A stretch of DNA of 64,000 bases from Deltaproteobacteria bacterium (GTDB lineage Bacteria; Desulfobacterota; Desulfobaccia; Desulfobaccales; 0-14-0-80-60-11). Positions 1-7,828 of the stretch are shown one piece after another. Below the pieces are notes generated by a model, which had not been told where the DNA came from, ran no database searches, and worked only from the letters and a program-made list of their open reading frames with translations. The DNA lies in the NCBI GenBank assembly GCA_030018495.1, contig JASEFS010000013.1, positions 1 through 64,000 of the forward strand, given 5' to 3'. A program made the translations under genes and the position numbers. How positions within the stretch are numbered: position 1 is the stretch's first letter; every line of letters starts with the position of its first letter.

Positions 1-52
1 GAGGGGGTTTGGGGGAGGGCGGGGGGCCTCAGGTCCCCCGGCCCTCCCCCAA
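1..52. repeat. C-rich/G-rich inverted repeat, copy 1
   Basis: GGGGGTTTGGGGGAGGGC on the left pairs with GGCCCTCCCCC on the right. It belongs to the same family as copies at 563-610, 690-753, 44703-44765, 47224-47262 and 57602-57660. Here it lies inside or at the end of the partial reading frame. Confidence 0.65.
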
Positions 53-563
53 ATTCACCTATTACTTCCGCCACCGGCATCAGCATCCGTCCGAAGCCGC
101 GGTTCGCGATTTTTTCGGGAAGATAAGGCTGCAGCAGCAAGAGGGGATGACGGGTCTTGACGGCGGTGAGCGTTTGCACCAGGTTCTGGAAGAGCCGACG
201 CCGTTCGGCCAGGGGGATTTGTTCGTCATAGAAGAGGCTCACCGGACCCAGCATCAGCACCAGGCTGCCGGGAGCGAGTTCGCGGGTCAACTCCTCCTGC
301 ACCAGGCGCACCAGTTGGTGGCAGGTGAAGGCCCGGGCCACCCGCACCCGGTTGAGGGCTTGCCGGGGTGAGACGCCCCGCGGCACGGCTTCCCGCACCA
401 GGCGGTAGGGGTCGAAGACATTGGCCGCGTCCACCGCCAGCACCCGCAGCCCCCGGGCCGCGGCCCAGGCTGCGGCCGCCGCGGCCGGGGACCTGATGGA
501 CTCCCCCCACAGGAGCGCCGCCCGCCCGGGCTGCAGGGAGAAAAGCGGCGTGAGATTTGAGGG
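1..563 (-). CDS. partial SOS-linked protein downstream of lexA, possibly ImuA/RecA-like; runs off left edge
   Basis: A minus-strand frame stays open to position 1, so the C-terminus is missing or lies outside. It reads as real protein: RAALLWGES where a P-loop would sit (not a canonical Walker A), then LAVDAANVFDPY, a hydrophobic LVLMLGPVSLF strand, and LLLLQPYLPEKIANRG. Genes just downstream of lexA are often ImuA/SulA-type RecA-like proteins, and this layout fits that loosely; the assignment is inference. There is no ATG, GTG or TTG in frame until GTG at 443, inside conserved-looking sequence, so the 5' boundary given is approximate. The natural start may have been displaced by the inverted repeats at 563-596. 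The last visible residues (GGGPGDLRPPALPQTP) are a translated copy of the C-rich repeat, so the end may also be altered. Confidence 0.45.
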
Positions 564-610
564 GAGGGTCGGGGGATCACTGATCCCCCGCCCTCCTAAA
601 GTCCCCTCCC
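563..610. repeat. G/C-rich inverted repeat, copy 2
   Basis: GGAGGG then CGGGGGATCA faces TGATCCCCCGCCCTCC, giving an almost perfect 16-bp arm around a 1-base centre, followed by a C-rich tail ending in CCAACCCC. It sits where the start of the partial downstream gene would be expected. Confidence 0.7.
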
Positions 611-630
611 AACCCCTTGAAAGATTCTTT

Positions 631-686
631 TCGGGAGCACGGGCATCTTGCCCGTGCTCGCACAGGCTGGAAGCCTGTGCTCCCGA
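631..686. repeat. nested palindromic repeat (GCACGGGC / GCACAGGC family)
   Basis: Two palindromes stand in tandem: GAGCACGGGCA-TCT-TGCCCGTGCTC at 635-659, and GCACAGGCT-GGA-AGCCTGTGC at 660-680. The whole is also bracketed by TCGGGAGCAC (631-640) and its complement GTGCTCCCGA (677-686), so one long stem or two short hairpins are possible. Related copies lie at 32055-32075, 32503-32552, 44794-44814, 45293-45330 and 54481-54506. It resembles REP/REPIN elements. Confidence 0.75.
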
Positions 687-689
687 TAT

Positions 690-753
690 ACGGGGTTGGG
701 AGTGGGGGTCTGGGGGAGGGGGTAGGGGGCTCAGCTCCCTGGCCCCCTCCCCC
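690..753. repeat. G/C-rich inverted repeat, copy 3, G-quadruplex capable
   Basis: GGGGGAGGGGG at 711-721 pairs with CCCCCTCCCCC at 743-753, just downstream of the lexA stop. The left tail has four G runs separated by 2-3 bases on the plus strand (691-715), which fits a quadruplex motif. No T tract follows on the minus strand, so it is not an ordinary intrinsic terminator. Confidence 0.6.
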
Positions 754-786
754 AGGCTTTTTTCTCTGACTCTTCCAGCCATAGCC

Positions 787-1413
787 TCACCTTGGCCCCC
801 GGCCTTCGAAGGACCGGTACACGCCCACCACTTTGCCCAGGATCTGCACCAGTTCCGCGGCTTCGTCGCGGGCGAAGCGCAAGGGCGCGAACTCCGGATT
901 GTCGCCTTTGAGCACCAGGCCGCCGGCCTCCTCGTACACCCGCTTGAGAGTGGCCTCATCGTTCACCAGCACCACCGCGATTTCGCCCCGGGCCACCCTG
1001 GGCTGCGCCTTGACCATGACCAGGTCGCCGGGCAGCAGCAGGGGGGACATGCTGTCGCCGGTGACCTTGAGGAGAAACACTTCCTCCCCGTGCACCCAGG
1101 AGCGCGGCAGGGGCAGGGTGTCCTCCACATGCTCGCTGGCCAAAAGCGGTCGCCCCGCGGCGATGCGCCCCACTATGGGCACCTCCACCACCTGCTCCTC
1201 GAGACGGGAGGCCAGGGACAGGCCCCGGGACAGGCCCGGCTCCCGGTGGAGATAGCCCTTGCGCTTCAAGGCCGCCAGGTGGTCCGCCGCGGCCCGGGGC
1301 TGGACCCCGAAATGGGCCGCCACCTCCCTGACCGTGGGGGGATAGCCCTGCCGGCGGCAGAACTCCTCGATAAAGGCCAGCACCAGACGCTGTCGTTCCG
1401 TTAAGGGCTTCAT
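787..1413 (-). CDS. lexA: LexA repressor
   Basis: SOS-response transcriptional repressor and self-cleaving serine protease, 208 residues, the usual family length. The N-terminal winged helix (about 1-65) starts with LTERQRLVLAFIEEF and has the PPTVREVAAHFGV recognition helix region. The S24 peptidase domain follows: cleavage site A86-G87 in RIAAGRP, nucleophile S121 in GDSMSP, and general-base K157 in ATLKRV. All catalytic parts are present, so it should be RecA-responsive. The ATG at 1413 has no Shine-Dalgarno sequence and lies only about 7-10 bases from the predicted -10, so the mRNA may be leaderless. A probable self-operator overlaps the promoter. The next gene on this strand is the partial SOS-linked frame. 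Confidence 0.97.
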   Translation of the reverse strand: MKPLTERQRLVLAFIEEFCRRQGYPPTVREVAAHFGVQPRAAADHLAALKRKGYLHREPGLSRGLSLASRLEEQVVEVPIVGRIAAGRPLLASEHVEDTLPLPRSWVHGEEVFLLKVTGDSMSPLLLPGDLVMVKAQPRVARGEIAVVLVNDEATLKRVYEEAGGLVLKGDNPEFAPLRFARDEAAELVQILGKVVGVYRSFEGRGPR

Positions 1414-1419
1414 GGCTTT

Positions 1420-1448
1420 TAGATACTATACAAAAGTATACTTGTCAA
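1420..1448 (-). promoter_or_regulatory. lexA promoter with overlapping putative LexA operator
   Basis: Reading the minus strand, a perfect -35 TTGACA (1448-1443) is followed at once by AGTATAC-TTTT-GTATAGT (1442-1425), a 7-bp inverted repeat with one mismatch and a 4-base centre. It fills the spacer and reaches the poor -10 (TATCTA, 1425-1420). This is the expected place for LexA autorepression. The box differs from the E. coli CTGT-N8-ACAG type. Confidence 0.7.
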
Positions 1449-1463
1449 GAGGAGAGTGAAAGA

Positions 1464-1532
1464 TAGTGGTTAGTGGCCAGTGGTCAGTGTCAGGGGAGTA
1501 GGGGTCAGGGATCAGGGGTTTGGGGTTAGGGG
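1464..1532. repeat. degenerate heptanucleotide tandem array (TAGTGGT/CAGGGGT type)
   Basis: About ten 7-base units of the pattern YAG(T/G)GGN stand head to tail between lexA and the aminotransferase gene. Units drift from TAGTGGT through CAGTGGT to CAGGGGT and TAGGGG. It is one of seven short period-7 arrays found in intergenic DNA in the window. Confidence 0.7.
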
Positions 1533-1619
1533 AATATATCATGCAGCGGTTCCTTTTGTACCCGGCAAACTGCCATAACCCGCTTGCCTTCCGTCCGGCC
1601 TCCTGGTATCTTGGCCTTC

Positions 1620-2789
1620 ATGAAGGAAACGTTCGACCCCGCGGTCTCCCGCCGGGCCCGGGAGATCACCCCGTTTTTGGTCATGGACATCCTGGAGCGG
1701 GCCAAGGAACTGGAGCGCGCCGGCGAGCATGTCATTCACCTGGAGATCGGCGAGCCCGACTTCCCCACCCCCGAAGTGGTCAAGGAAGCGGCCTTTCGGG
1801 CCATGGCCGCGGGGGAGACGCAGTACACCCATTCCCAGGGCTTAATTGAGCTGCGCGAGGTTTTGTGCCGGCATTATCTGGAAAAATACGGCGTCAGCCT
1901 GACCCCGGAGCAATTCATCATCACCTCCGGCACCTCTCCGGCCATGGTCCTGATTTTCGCGGGCCTCCTGGACGCGGGCGACGAAGTGCTCCTGACCGAC
2001 CCCCATTATGCCTGCTATCCCAATTTCCTGCTCCTGGTGGACGCGGTGCCCCGCTACGTGCCGGTGCGGGAGGAGGAGGGGTTCCAATTCAATCCCCCGG
2101 AGCTGGTCAAATATTTCAGCCCCCGCACCAAGGCCATCATCATCAACTCCCCGGCCAATCCCACGGGCACACTCCTGTCCGCCGAGCGCATGCGCCAGAT
2201 AGCGGACCTGGGCCCTTACATCGTGTCCGACGAAATCTATCACGGCCTGGTGTATGAAGGCAAGGAACACTCCATCCTGGAATTCACCGACCGGGCCTTT
2301 GTCATCAACGGCTTTTCCAAGCTCTACGCCATGACCGGCTGGCGGCTGGGCTACCTGATTGCGCCGCCGCAATTCGTGCGGCCCCTGCAAAAGCTCATGC
2401 AGAACTTCTTCATTTCCGCCAATCCCTTTGTGCAGCGGGCCGGCATCGCGGCCCTCACCCAGGCCGGGCCTGATATTGAACGTATGCGGACCACCTATGA
2501 CCAGCGCCGCCGCTTTCTCCTGGCCGGTCTGGAAAAGCTGGGCTTCCGCATCAAGGTGCCCCCTACCGGAGCCTTTTACGTCTTTGTCAATGCCCGCCAC
2601 CTGTCATCGGACTCCTACGCCCTGGCCTTCGATATCCTGGAGAAAGCCAAGGTGGGCGTCACCCCCGGCATCGACTTCGGCGCCGGCGGCGAGGGTTTTT
2701 TGCGGTTTTCCTACGCCAACTCCCTGGAAAACCTGGCCGAAGCCTTGAGCCGCCTGGAGCGTTATCTCTCCGAATGCGGGGTCCGGTAG
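1620..2789 (+). CDS. PLP-dependent class I/II aminotransferase (AspC/AlaT-like)
   Basis: Transfers an amino group between an amino acid and a 2-oxo acid in the cytoplasm; substrate not fixed by sequence, with aspartate, alanine or aromatic acids possible. Length 389 residues, typical of fold-type I. Visible motifs: SGTSPAM phosphate-binding region (103-109), NPTG (180-183), D204 and Y207 in VSDEIYHG, the Schiff-base lysine K234 in GFSKLYAMTGWRLGY, and the late arginine in FLRFSYANS for the substrate carboxylate. I chose the ATG at 1620 rather than an upstream TTG at 1584 because family members begin near this MKETF-type start; no clear ribosome-binding site is seen. Monocistronic, divergent from lexA. 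Confidence 0.9.
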   Translation: MKETFDPAVSRRAREITPFLVMDILERAKELERAGEHVIHLEIGEPDFPTPEVVKEAAFRAMAAGETQYTHSQGLIELREVLCRHYLEKYGVSLTPEQFIITSGTSPAMVLIFAGLLDAGDEVLLTDPHYACYPNFLLLVDAVPRYVPVREEEGFQFNPPELVKYFSPRTKAIIINSPANPTGTLLSAERMRQIADLGPYIVSDEIYHGLVYEGKEHSILEFTDRAFVINGFSKLYAMTGWRLGYLIAPPQFVRPLQKLMQNFFISANPFVQRAGIAALTQAGPDIERMRTTYDQRRRFLLAGLEKLGFRIKVPPTGAFYVFVNARHLSSDSYALAFDILEKAKVGVTPGIDFGAGGEGFLRFSYANSLENLAEALSRLERYLSECGVR

Positions 2790-3112
2790 CCGGGCCCTTG
2801 CCGGACCCGGTGCGGCGCTTCATTTCGCCGCTATTCTAAGCCCGGCAAGAGGTTCTTTACTCGCGGTCTGGTTCCGCCATTCTCCTGATTTTTCAGTTTG
2901 ACAATAAAATTAGGAAATTCCTGGGCCTTCTCTCAAATTTGGAGAAAGCAGGACTGCGGGGCCAAGAGATGTTTTCTATCGGTTATATTTAATAGTGATT
3001 TCATTAAGTTAGCCAAAATGAAAGGATGGCCGATTTGGCAGGCTTTATGCACTCCTACTTTTAAAGCAACCGCTGCCAAGCGGTTCAATACCACTGAGGA
3101 GAATGGCTAATC
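2790..3112. other. intergenic region, AT-rich, no gene supported
   Basis: Just after the aminotransferase stop there is a weak GC hairpin (CCGGGCCC/GGACCCGG) without a T tract. The rest is markedly more AT-rich than the flanks and probably holds the promoter of the small secreted protein gene, though no clear -35/-10 pair stands out. A 70-codon TTG-started frame at 2898 has no coding character. Confidence 0.5.
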
Positions 3113-3427
3113 ATGAAGAAAGTCATCAGCACTGTCACTGCCATGGCATTCGTTTTGGGTCTGGCCGCCGCCGGACTGGCCCAGACAGCCGGCAAGGATG
3201 TGGAGAAGCCCGCGGCAGGAAAGGAGACCCCTGCGGTTCAGACCCAGGCGGCTCCGGTGGAGAAGCAAGAAGCCGGCGCTGAAAAGGCCACCAAGCTGGA
3301 AACCAAATCGTCCAAGCAGGTTAAGGAAAAGGCCCAAAAGCGGGTCAAGAAAAGCAAGAAAACTGAGGGCATGCCTGAACAGCCTGCTGCGGCCCCGACC
3401 GCCGAGCCCAAGCCGGAAGTCAAGTAG
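3113..3427 (+). CDS. small secreted Lys/Ala/Glu-rich protein
   Basis: A 104-residue protein of unknown function. Residues 1-23 form a clear Sec signal peptide (MKK, a hydrophobic core VISTVTAMAFVLGLAAAG, then a LAQ-type cleavage site). The mature part is low-complexity, highly charged and rich in Lys, Ala, Glu and Pro, with KEKAQKRVKKSKK in the middle and a Pro/Ala tail, so it is probably disordered in the periplasm. A good GAGGAG ribosome-binding site precedes the ATG, and a strong terminator follows, so it looks like a single-gene unit. No catalytic motif is visible. Histone-like basic tails were considered, but the signal peptide argues for export. Confidence 0.75.
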   Translation: MKKVISTVTAMAFVLGLAAAGLAQTAGKDVEKPAAGKETPAVQTQAAPVEKQEAGAEKATKLETKSSKQVKEKAQKRVKKSKKTEGMPEQPAAAPTAEPKPEVK

Positions 3428-3467
3428 GCCAAGCTGATTGAGCCTGGCGATATTTTCGCCAGTCGGA

Positions 3468-3505
3468 TTCAGGGCCGTGAGAGTCCTCACGGCCCTGAAT
3501 TTTTT
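3468..3505 (+). terminator. rho-independent terminator of the small secreted protein gene
   Basis: A perfect 14-bp stem TTCAGGGCCGTGAG/CTCACGGCCCTGAA closes on an AGTC loop and is followed by a T run. It lies between convergent genes. Confidence 0.93.
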
Positions 3506-3546
3506 AAAGAAGCGCTGCCGTAATAGGAAATTGGTTAAACCATAAT

Positions 3547-4062
3547 TTACAATTTTTTCAGGCGCTGCTGCCTGAGGCGTTCCCGTTTGGATTTGCGCCG
3601 GGCCGGACCCTTTTTCTTAGTCCCTTGGGCCGGCGAATCGTCTTCGCCTTCGGCGGAAGCATTAGAATTTGCATTTAAATACATCGTTTCAAAGCGGGAT
3701 GCCTCTACCCAGGCGGCCCCTACACGGTCAGCCCAGTGTTGGAGTTCACGGTCTGAGCTGACCATCAAGGCGCGTTGGCGCTCATTGTTCAGCAGGCGCT
3801 TGATCACCTCATCGGCGCGCTCTCCCCGCCGGGAGAAAATAATCTTCACTCCTTGAAACAGGTCTTGGGTCTGCCTGAGTTCTCCTCCCTGCCACCCGTC
3901 AAAGACCACGGTAAGCCGGTGCTGAGGCCGGCGGCGGTGATACGCGGCTAAGGATTCGAGCAATGCCGTCCGGCCCGATTCCAAGTCACCGGCATCGAGA
4001 AAACTTAGCCTGATTGATTGGCGGATGAGGTTATAGCCGTCAATAATGATGTGTAAAGCCAT
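3547..4062 (-). CDS. NYN-domain ribonuclease, YacP/Rae1-like
   Basis: A 171-residue protein of the NYN (PIN-like) nuclease family; relatives such as Bacillus Rae1/YacP cut mRNA on the ribosome. Key acidic residues are in place: D8 in IIIDGYNLI, the aspartate in VVFDGWQGG, the RRGERADEVI helix and VSSDREL (about residue 103). The last 35 residues are a basic tail (KKKGPARRKSKRERLRQQR) likely to contact RNA or ribosome. It is transcribed alone, convergent with the small secreted protein gene and divergent from the L,D-transpeptidase gene. Nuclease assignment is family knowledge; the substrate is unknown. Confidence 0.85.
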   Translation of the reverse strand: MALHIIIDGYNLIRQSIRLSFLDAGDLESGRTALLESLAAYHRRRPQHRLTVVFDGWQGGELRQTQDLFQGVKIIFSRRGERADEVIKRLLNNERQRALMVSSDRELQHWADRVGAAWVEASRFETMYLNANSNASAEGEDDSPAQGTKKKGPARRKSKRERLRQQRLKKL

Positions 4063-4175
4063 TGCCGTAATACACCTTCCATATTAAATGTTATCATAGC
4101 TATTTTGGCGCGGCTGTTGCACGGCTTTTTGGCTTTTTTAATTGCAGCGCAGTGGCAATTTTTTTTGGCTGGACA

Positions 4176-4204
4176 TTGATTCTCCCCCGCAACTTTGCTA
4201 TTCT
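4176..4204 (+). promoter_or_regulatory. sigma70-type promoter of the L,D-transpeptidase gene
   Basis: TTGATT (4176-4181) and TATTCT (4199-4204) are 17 bases apart and about 40 bases upstream of the gene start. Confidence 0.5.
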
Positions 4205-4245
4205 GAATGTCTGTTACGCCGATATCAAAGGGGGAGGTTGATACA

Positions 4246-4884
4246 ATGCGTAACTTGTCAAGCACGTTTGTCTTCTTTATGTTGGCAGTGGGGCTCGTCG
4301 GCTGCGGGGGAACGAAGCAGGTTGCCGACAAGCCCGGCAAGCGGTCATTGCCTGTCATCGAGCCCGCTGAGCCCGTCCAGTTGACGCCCGAACAACAACT
4401 GGTCAAAGAGGTGTTGTCTAAGAACGGCTATGGGCGCGGCGGTCCGAACCCTACCATCCTTCTGGTCCGGAAAGAACCCCGCCGGCTGACGCTCTATCAG
4501 GGGCTGACGCCGTTGAAGACTTACCCGGTGGTAATCGGTCAAAACCCTGTAGGCGACAAGTTGTGCCAAGGGGATCTGTGCACCCCGGAAGGGGTTTACC
4601 ATGTGGTCACCAAGTTTGATCACCCCCGCTGGCACAAGTTCATTCTCCTTGATTATCCCAATACCACAAACTGGCTCAAATACGCCGAAGCCAAGAGAAA
4701 GGGAAAAATCCCCTACGATGCCGATATCGGCGGCGAGGTCGGCATCCATGGCACCGATGATCCCTATAAAAACCTGGCCGGGGAAAACTGGACCTGGGGC
4801 TGCGTCTCCTTATTAAACAATCATATCGAAGAAATTTATCCGCTGGTGAACGATCAAACGCTTATCATCATCACGCGGAGGTAG
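4246..4884 (+). CDS. L,D-transpeptidase (YkuD) lipoprotein
   Basis: Cell-wall enzyme of the ErfK/YbiS/YkuD family, which makes 3-3 peptidoglycan crosslinks or anchors proteins. 212 residues. The ATG at 4246 has a GGGGAGG ribosome-binding site 6 bases away; an upstream in-frame ATG at 4207 is not used because the signal peptide begins here. A lipobox LVGC puts the lipidated cysteine at C20. The YkuD domain (about 65-210) carries LTLYQGLTPLKTYPVVIG, then the catalytic HGTDD (H168) and GCVSL (C186) motif. It is a single-gene unit ending in a strong terminator. Confidence 0.9.
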   Translation: MRNLSSTFVFFMLAVGLVGCGGTKQVADKPGKRSLPVIEPAEPVQLTPEQQLVKEVLSKNGYGRGGPNPTILLVRKEPRRLTLYQGLTPLKTYPVVIGQNPVGDKLCQGDLCTPEGVYHVVTKFDHPRWHKFILLDYPNTTNWLKYAEAKRKGKIPYDADIGGEVGIHGTDDPYKNLAGENWTWGCVSLLNNHIEEIYPLVNDQTLIIITRR

Positions 4885-4910
4885 CACCGCTCACAGTCTT
4901 GGAAAAGGAA

Positions 4911-4945
4911 GGGCCGCCGGGCTGGAAGCCGGGCGGCCCTTTTTA
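4911..4945 (+). terminator. rho-independent terminator after the L,D-transpeptidase gene
   Basis: GGGCCGCC pairs with GGCGGCCC, the inner bases extend the stem, and TTTTTA follows. It lies between convergent genes. Confidence 0.9.
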
Positions 4946-4960
4946 TCGTTTCCGGATGGA

Positions 4961-6406
4961 TTACTTCTTCGGAATCTCCAGCGTGATGTAAAGGGTATGG
5001 CCGGAGCGCTTCAGGAGCAAACGGGCGAAAGAACCTTCCGGCAATTTTTTGACGAGCCCTTGGAACTGGCTCACTGAACGCACCGCCTGGCCGTTGAGTT
5101 CCAGAATGACGTCGCCCGGCCTGATGCCCGCTTCCGCGGCCGACGATCCGGGAACAACACGGACCACCACCACTCCCTGGGTTTCCTTAAGGCCGAACCG
5201 TCGGGCCATTTCCGGAGTGAGGTCGTCAACTCCCAAACCCACGGAGCTGTCTTCCTCCATCTCTTCGGGGCCGGCAGCCTGACGCTCATCTTCCAATTCG
5301 GTGACCGTAAGGGTAAAGGTCTTTTCCTTGCCTTCCCGGAGCACGGTCACCTGGGCTTTGGTGCCCGGCGGGGTGGCGGCCACCAGTCGGGGCAATTCAT
5401 TCATCTGCGTGATGGGCGTGCCGTTAAAATCGATGATGATGTCACCCCGTTTGATGCCGGCTTTATCCGCGGGGGTGCCGGGGTTGACTTCGGCCACCAG
5501 GGCTCCCTTGGTTTCCGTCATGCCGAAGGACTTGGCCAGTTCCGGCGTGACCACCTGTACCTGGACCCCCAGCATGCCCCGGGTGACCTTCCCTTTTTCT
5601 TCCAATTGAGGCAGGATGCTCTTGGCCAAATTGCTGGGGATGGCAAAGCCGATGCCCTGGCCGGTGGCCACTATGGCGGTGTTTATGCCCACCACCTCAC
5701 CCTTGAGGTTCAGGAGGGGTCCGCCGCTGTTGCCCGGGTTGATGGCCGCATCGGTCTGCAAGAAATTATCATAGGGACCGGCGCCGATGACCCGGCCCTT
5801 GGCGCTGATGATTCCCTGGGTGACAGTGTGCCCCAACCCGAAGGGATTGCCCACCGCGACCACCCAGTCGCCCACCCGGATGGCGTCGGAGTCCCCCAGG
5901 GTGAGATAAGGGAAAGGTCCGGAACCTTTGATCTGCAAAAGCGCCAGGTCGGTTTTGGGGTCCCGGCCCTTGATCTCGGCCTCATATTCCTTGCCCCCCG
6001 ACAATTTGACCTTGATCTTGTCCGCGCCTTCGATCACGTGGTTGTTGGTGACCATGAGACCCTTGGGGTCAATGATGAATCCTGAGCCCAGGGACCTCTG
6101 CTTGAAATTCTTAGGAATATCGCCGAAGAACTTCTCGAAAAAATCACGGAAGGGGTCATGGGGCCCCCCGGGTTGTCCCGGCCCGAAGGGCATGGGACCG
6201 AAAAATTCCCGCATCCGGTCCTGGCCTTTAATTAATTTTTCGGTGCTGATATTGGCCACCGCGGGCGAATCTTTCTGGGCGATTTCGGCAAAGGTGTCCG
6301 GCGCCAAACCCGCCTGGGAGCACTGGATCGGCGCCAGTCCCAGAGCCACAAGCGCCAGCAGGCCGATGAATCCGGGCATCAAAGTTTTAATTGGATTTCG
6401 CTTCAT
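4961..6406 (-). CDS. htrA: HtrA/DegP-family periplasmic serine protease
   Basis: Envelope quality-control protease and chaperone, 481 residues, typical Deg length. The N-terminus is a signal peptide (basic MKRNPIK, then GFIGLLALVALGLAP). The trypsin-like domain carries the triad H123 (NNHVIEG), D153 (KTDLALL) and S227 (GNSGGP). Two PDZ domains follow at roughly 260-360 and 385-475, so it is a full Do-type protein. Its start lies 20 bases inside the end of the upstream M16-like gene, so it is probably translationally coupled and part of the same envelope-protease operon. Confidence 0.95.
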   Translation of the reverse strand: MKRNPIKTLMPGFIGLLALVALGLAPIQCSQAGLAPDTFAEIAQKDSPAVANISTEKLIKGQDRMREFFGPMPFGPGQPGGPHDPFRDFFEKFFGDIPKNFKQRSLGSGFIIDPKGLMVTNNHVIEGADKIKVKLSGGKEYEAEIKGRDPKTDLALLQIKGSGPFPYLTLGDSDAIRVGDWVVAVGNPFGLGHTVTQGIISAKGRVIGAGPYDNFLQTDAAINPGNSGGPLLNLKGEVVGINTAIVATGQGIGFAIPSNLAKSILPQLEEKGKVTRGMLGVQVQVVTPELAKSFGMTETKGALVAEVNPGTPADKAGIKRGDIIIDFNGTPITQMNELPRLVAATPPGTKAQVTVLREGKEKTFTLTVTELEDERQAAGPEEMEEDSSVGLGVDDLTPEMARRFGLKETQGVVVVRVVPGSSAAEAGIRPGDVILELNGQAVRSVSQFQGLVKKLPEGSFARLLLKRSGHTLYITLEIPKK

Positions 6407-7787
6407 TTTTCTTCTCCTCCTCTCCCGGCGAAGGCAATGAAGAGGTGAAGCGCATCTTTTCTTCGTTGCCCACCACCACCAGGAGGTATCTATCAGGATG
6501 CAAATATTTTTTTGCCACCGTTTGGATGTCAGCCGGAGTAATATTCTTTAGCAACTCGGGATAGCGCCAGGGGTAATCCAGGCCCAAGTTATAAAACTCC
6601 ACATAACCCATAAGGGAGGCTCTTTTTGCCAAGGAATCCATTTTCCGGGGAAAACTGCCGATGAGGAATGACTTGGCGTCGTTGAGTTCTTTCTCTGACA
6701 CCGGTTCGGTGCGCAGGCGCTTTACCGTCTCGATTACCTGGGCCACCGCCTCCCCGGCGCTGGCGTTTTTGGTTTCCAGGCCCACTGCGAATGGCCCCGG
6801 CTCCAAGCCGGGGTTGAAGCTGCTCCCCACGCTGTAAGCCAGACCCAGGTTCTCCCGGATATTATCCACCAGGCGTGAGGCAAAACCGCCGCCTCCCAGG
6901 ATATAATTCATTACTTGAAAGGCATAGAAGTCTGGATTGTCTCGGGCGATCCCCAGGTGGCCCCACACAATGTTAGCCTGGGTGATGTCTTTATTGATTA
7001 TTTTTATCTCCGTTTTGTTAAGAGACGCAGGAGGCTCGATTTTAAGTTCCGGGATGGAGGCTGATTCCCAGGAGCCGAAAACCTTGTCCACCATGTCCTC
7101 GGCCTCTTGCTGCGTCAGGTCTCCGGCAATGCTGAGGATAGCGTTATTGGGCCGGTAATAAGTCCGATAAAAATCAACCAGATCATTGCGTCTGATGGCC
7201 TTAAGGCCTTCGGGCGTGCCCTTGGCCGGGTGGCCGTAAGGGTGGTTTTCAAAAAGGGCGCGGTGAAAGGCGCGGCTTGCCACAATCCCCGGTTCGTCTT
7301 CGTCAGACTGGAAGGAAGCCAGCACCTGGGACACTTTCTGCTTCACTTCGCCGGCAGGAAAGGCAGGGTTGAGCAGCACATCCTGAAACAGGTCCAAGCC
7401 GGCCGCCAGATCTTTTTTGAGCACCGTGAAGCTGATCAGGGCGTAATCATCATTACCGCTGGCAGACAACCGCGCGCCCAGGAAATCCAGTTCCTCGGCA
7501 ATTTGCGTGGCGCTGCGCTGCTTCGTCCCCTGGAGCAGGAGCAAGGCGGTCAGATTGGCTAAACCGGCTTTCCCCGGCGGGTCCCGGAGCACTCCGGCCT
7601 TGACCGTTACCTGCAGGGTCACCAGGGGCAGGCCGTGCTGCTCGGAAAAGAGCCACACCAGGCCGTTGGGCAGGCTCCTCTTGATTCCCAGGACTTGTGG
7701 AGATTCCTGGGCGGCAGCCGCCGCGCTGCCTAGCAGGAGCGTTGCCAAAATCAGCCGGGCTAGTTGTCCGTATAAGTTGATCCTCAT
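6387..7787 (-). CDS. M16-family peptidase homologue, catalytically inactive
   Basis: A 466-residue M16 (pitrilysin/MPP) fold protein whose zinc site is lost. Aligned to its neighbour, the HxxEH motif is replaced by N78-L-T-A81-L82 in GLANLTALLLLQGT. M16 proteins often work as active/inactive pairs, as in mitochondrial MPP, so this is likely the non-catalytic partner of the next gene upstream. Signal peptide: MRINLYGQLARLILATLLLGSAAAAAQ. I chose ATG 7787, 41 bases after the stop of the active gene; a TTG at 7808 is possible. The gene overlaps the htrA start by 20 bases. Confidence 0.9.
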   Translation of the reverse strand: MRINLYGQLARLILATLLLGSAAAAAQESPQVLGIKRSLPNGLVWLFSEQHGLPLVTLQVTVKAGVLRDPPGKAGLANLTALLLLQGTKQRSATQIAEELDFLGARLSASGNDDYALISFTVLKKDLAAGLDLFQDVLLNPAFPAGEVKQKVSQVLASFQSDEDEPGIVASRAFHRALFENHPYGHPAKGTPEGLKAIRRNDLVDFYRTYYRPNNAILSIAGDLTQQEAEDMVDKVFGSWESASIPELKIEPPASLNKTEIKIINKDITQANIVWGHLGIARDNPDFYAFQVMNYILGGGGFASRLVDNIRENLGLAYSVGSSFNPGLEPGPFAVGLETKNASAGEAVAQVIETVKRLRTEPVSEKELNDAKSFLIGSFPRKMDSLAKRASLMGYVEFYNLGLDYPWRYPELLKNITPADIQTVAKKYLHPDRYLLVVVGNEEKMRFTSSLPSPGEEEKKNEAKSN

Positions 7788-7828
7788 AGGCTTTCCGTTG
7801 GGTGTCAATGCCTTTCCAGCCGCGTCGG

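Noticed and set aside
711-753. intrinsic terminator of lexA
   Set aside because: The palindrome is strong but no T tract follows on the minus strand; it is better explained as a member of the repeat family.
421-1404. 327-codon plus-strand frame opposite lexA
   Set aside because: It lies antisense to lexA and the downstream gene, and its translation is GC-rich shadow sequence without protein motifs.
1464-1532. CRISPR-like direct repeats
   Set aside because: Units are only 7 bases and contiguous, with no spacers and no cas genes in the window.
2898-3110. 70-codon frame starting at TTG on the plus strand
   Set aside because: No ribosome-binding site, AT-rich, no recognisable protein pattern; part of it is more likely the promoter of the next gene.
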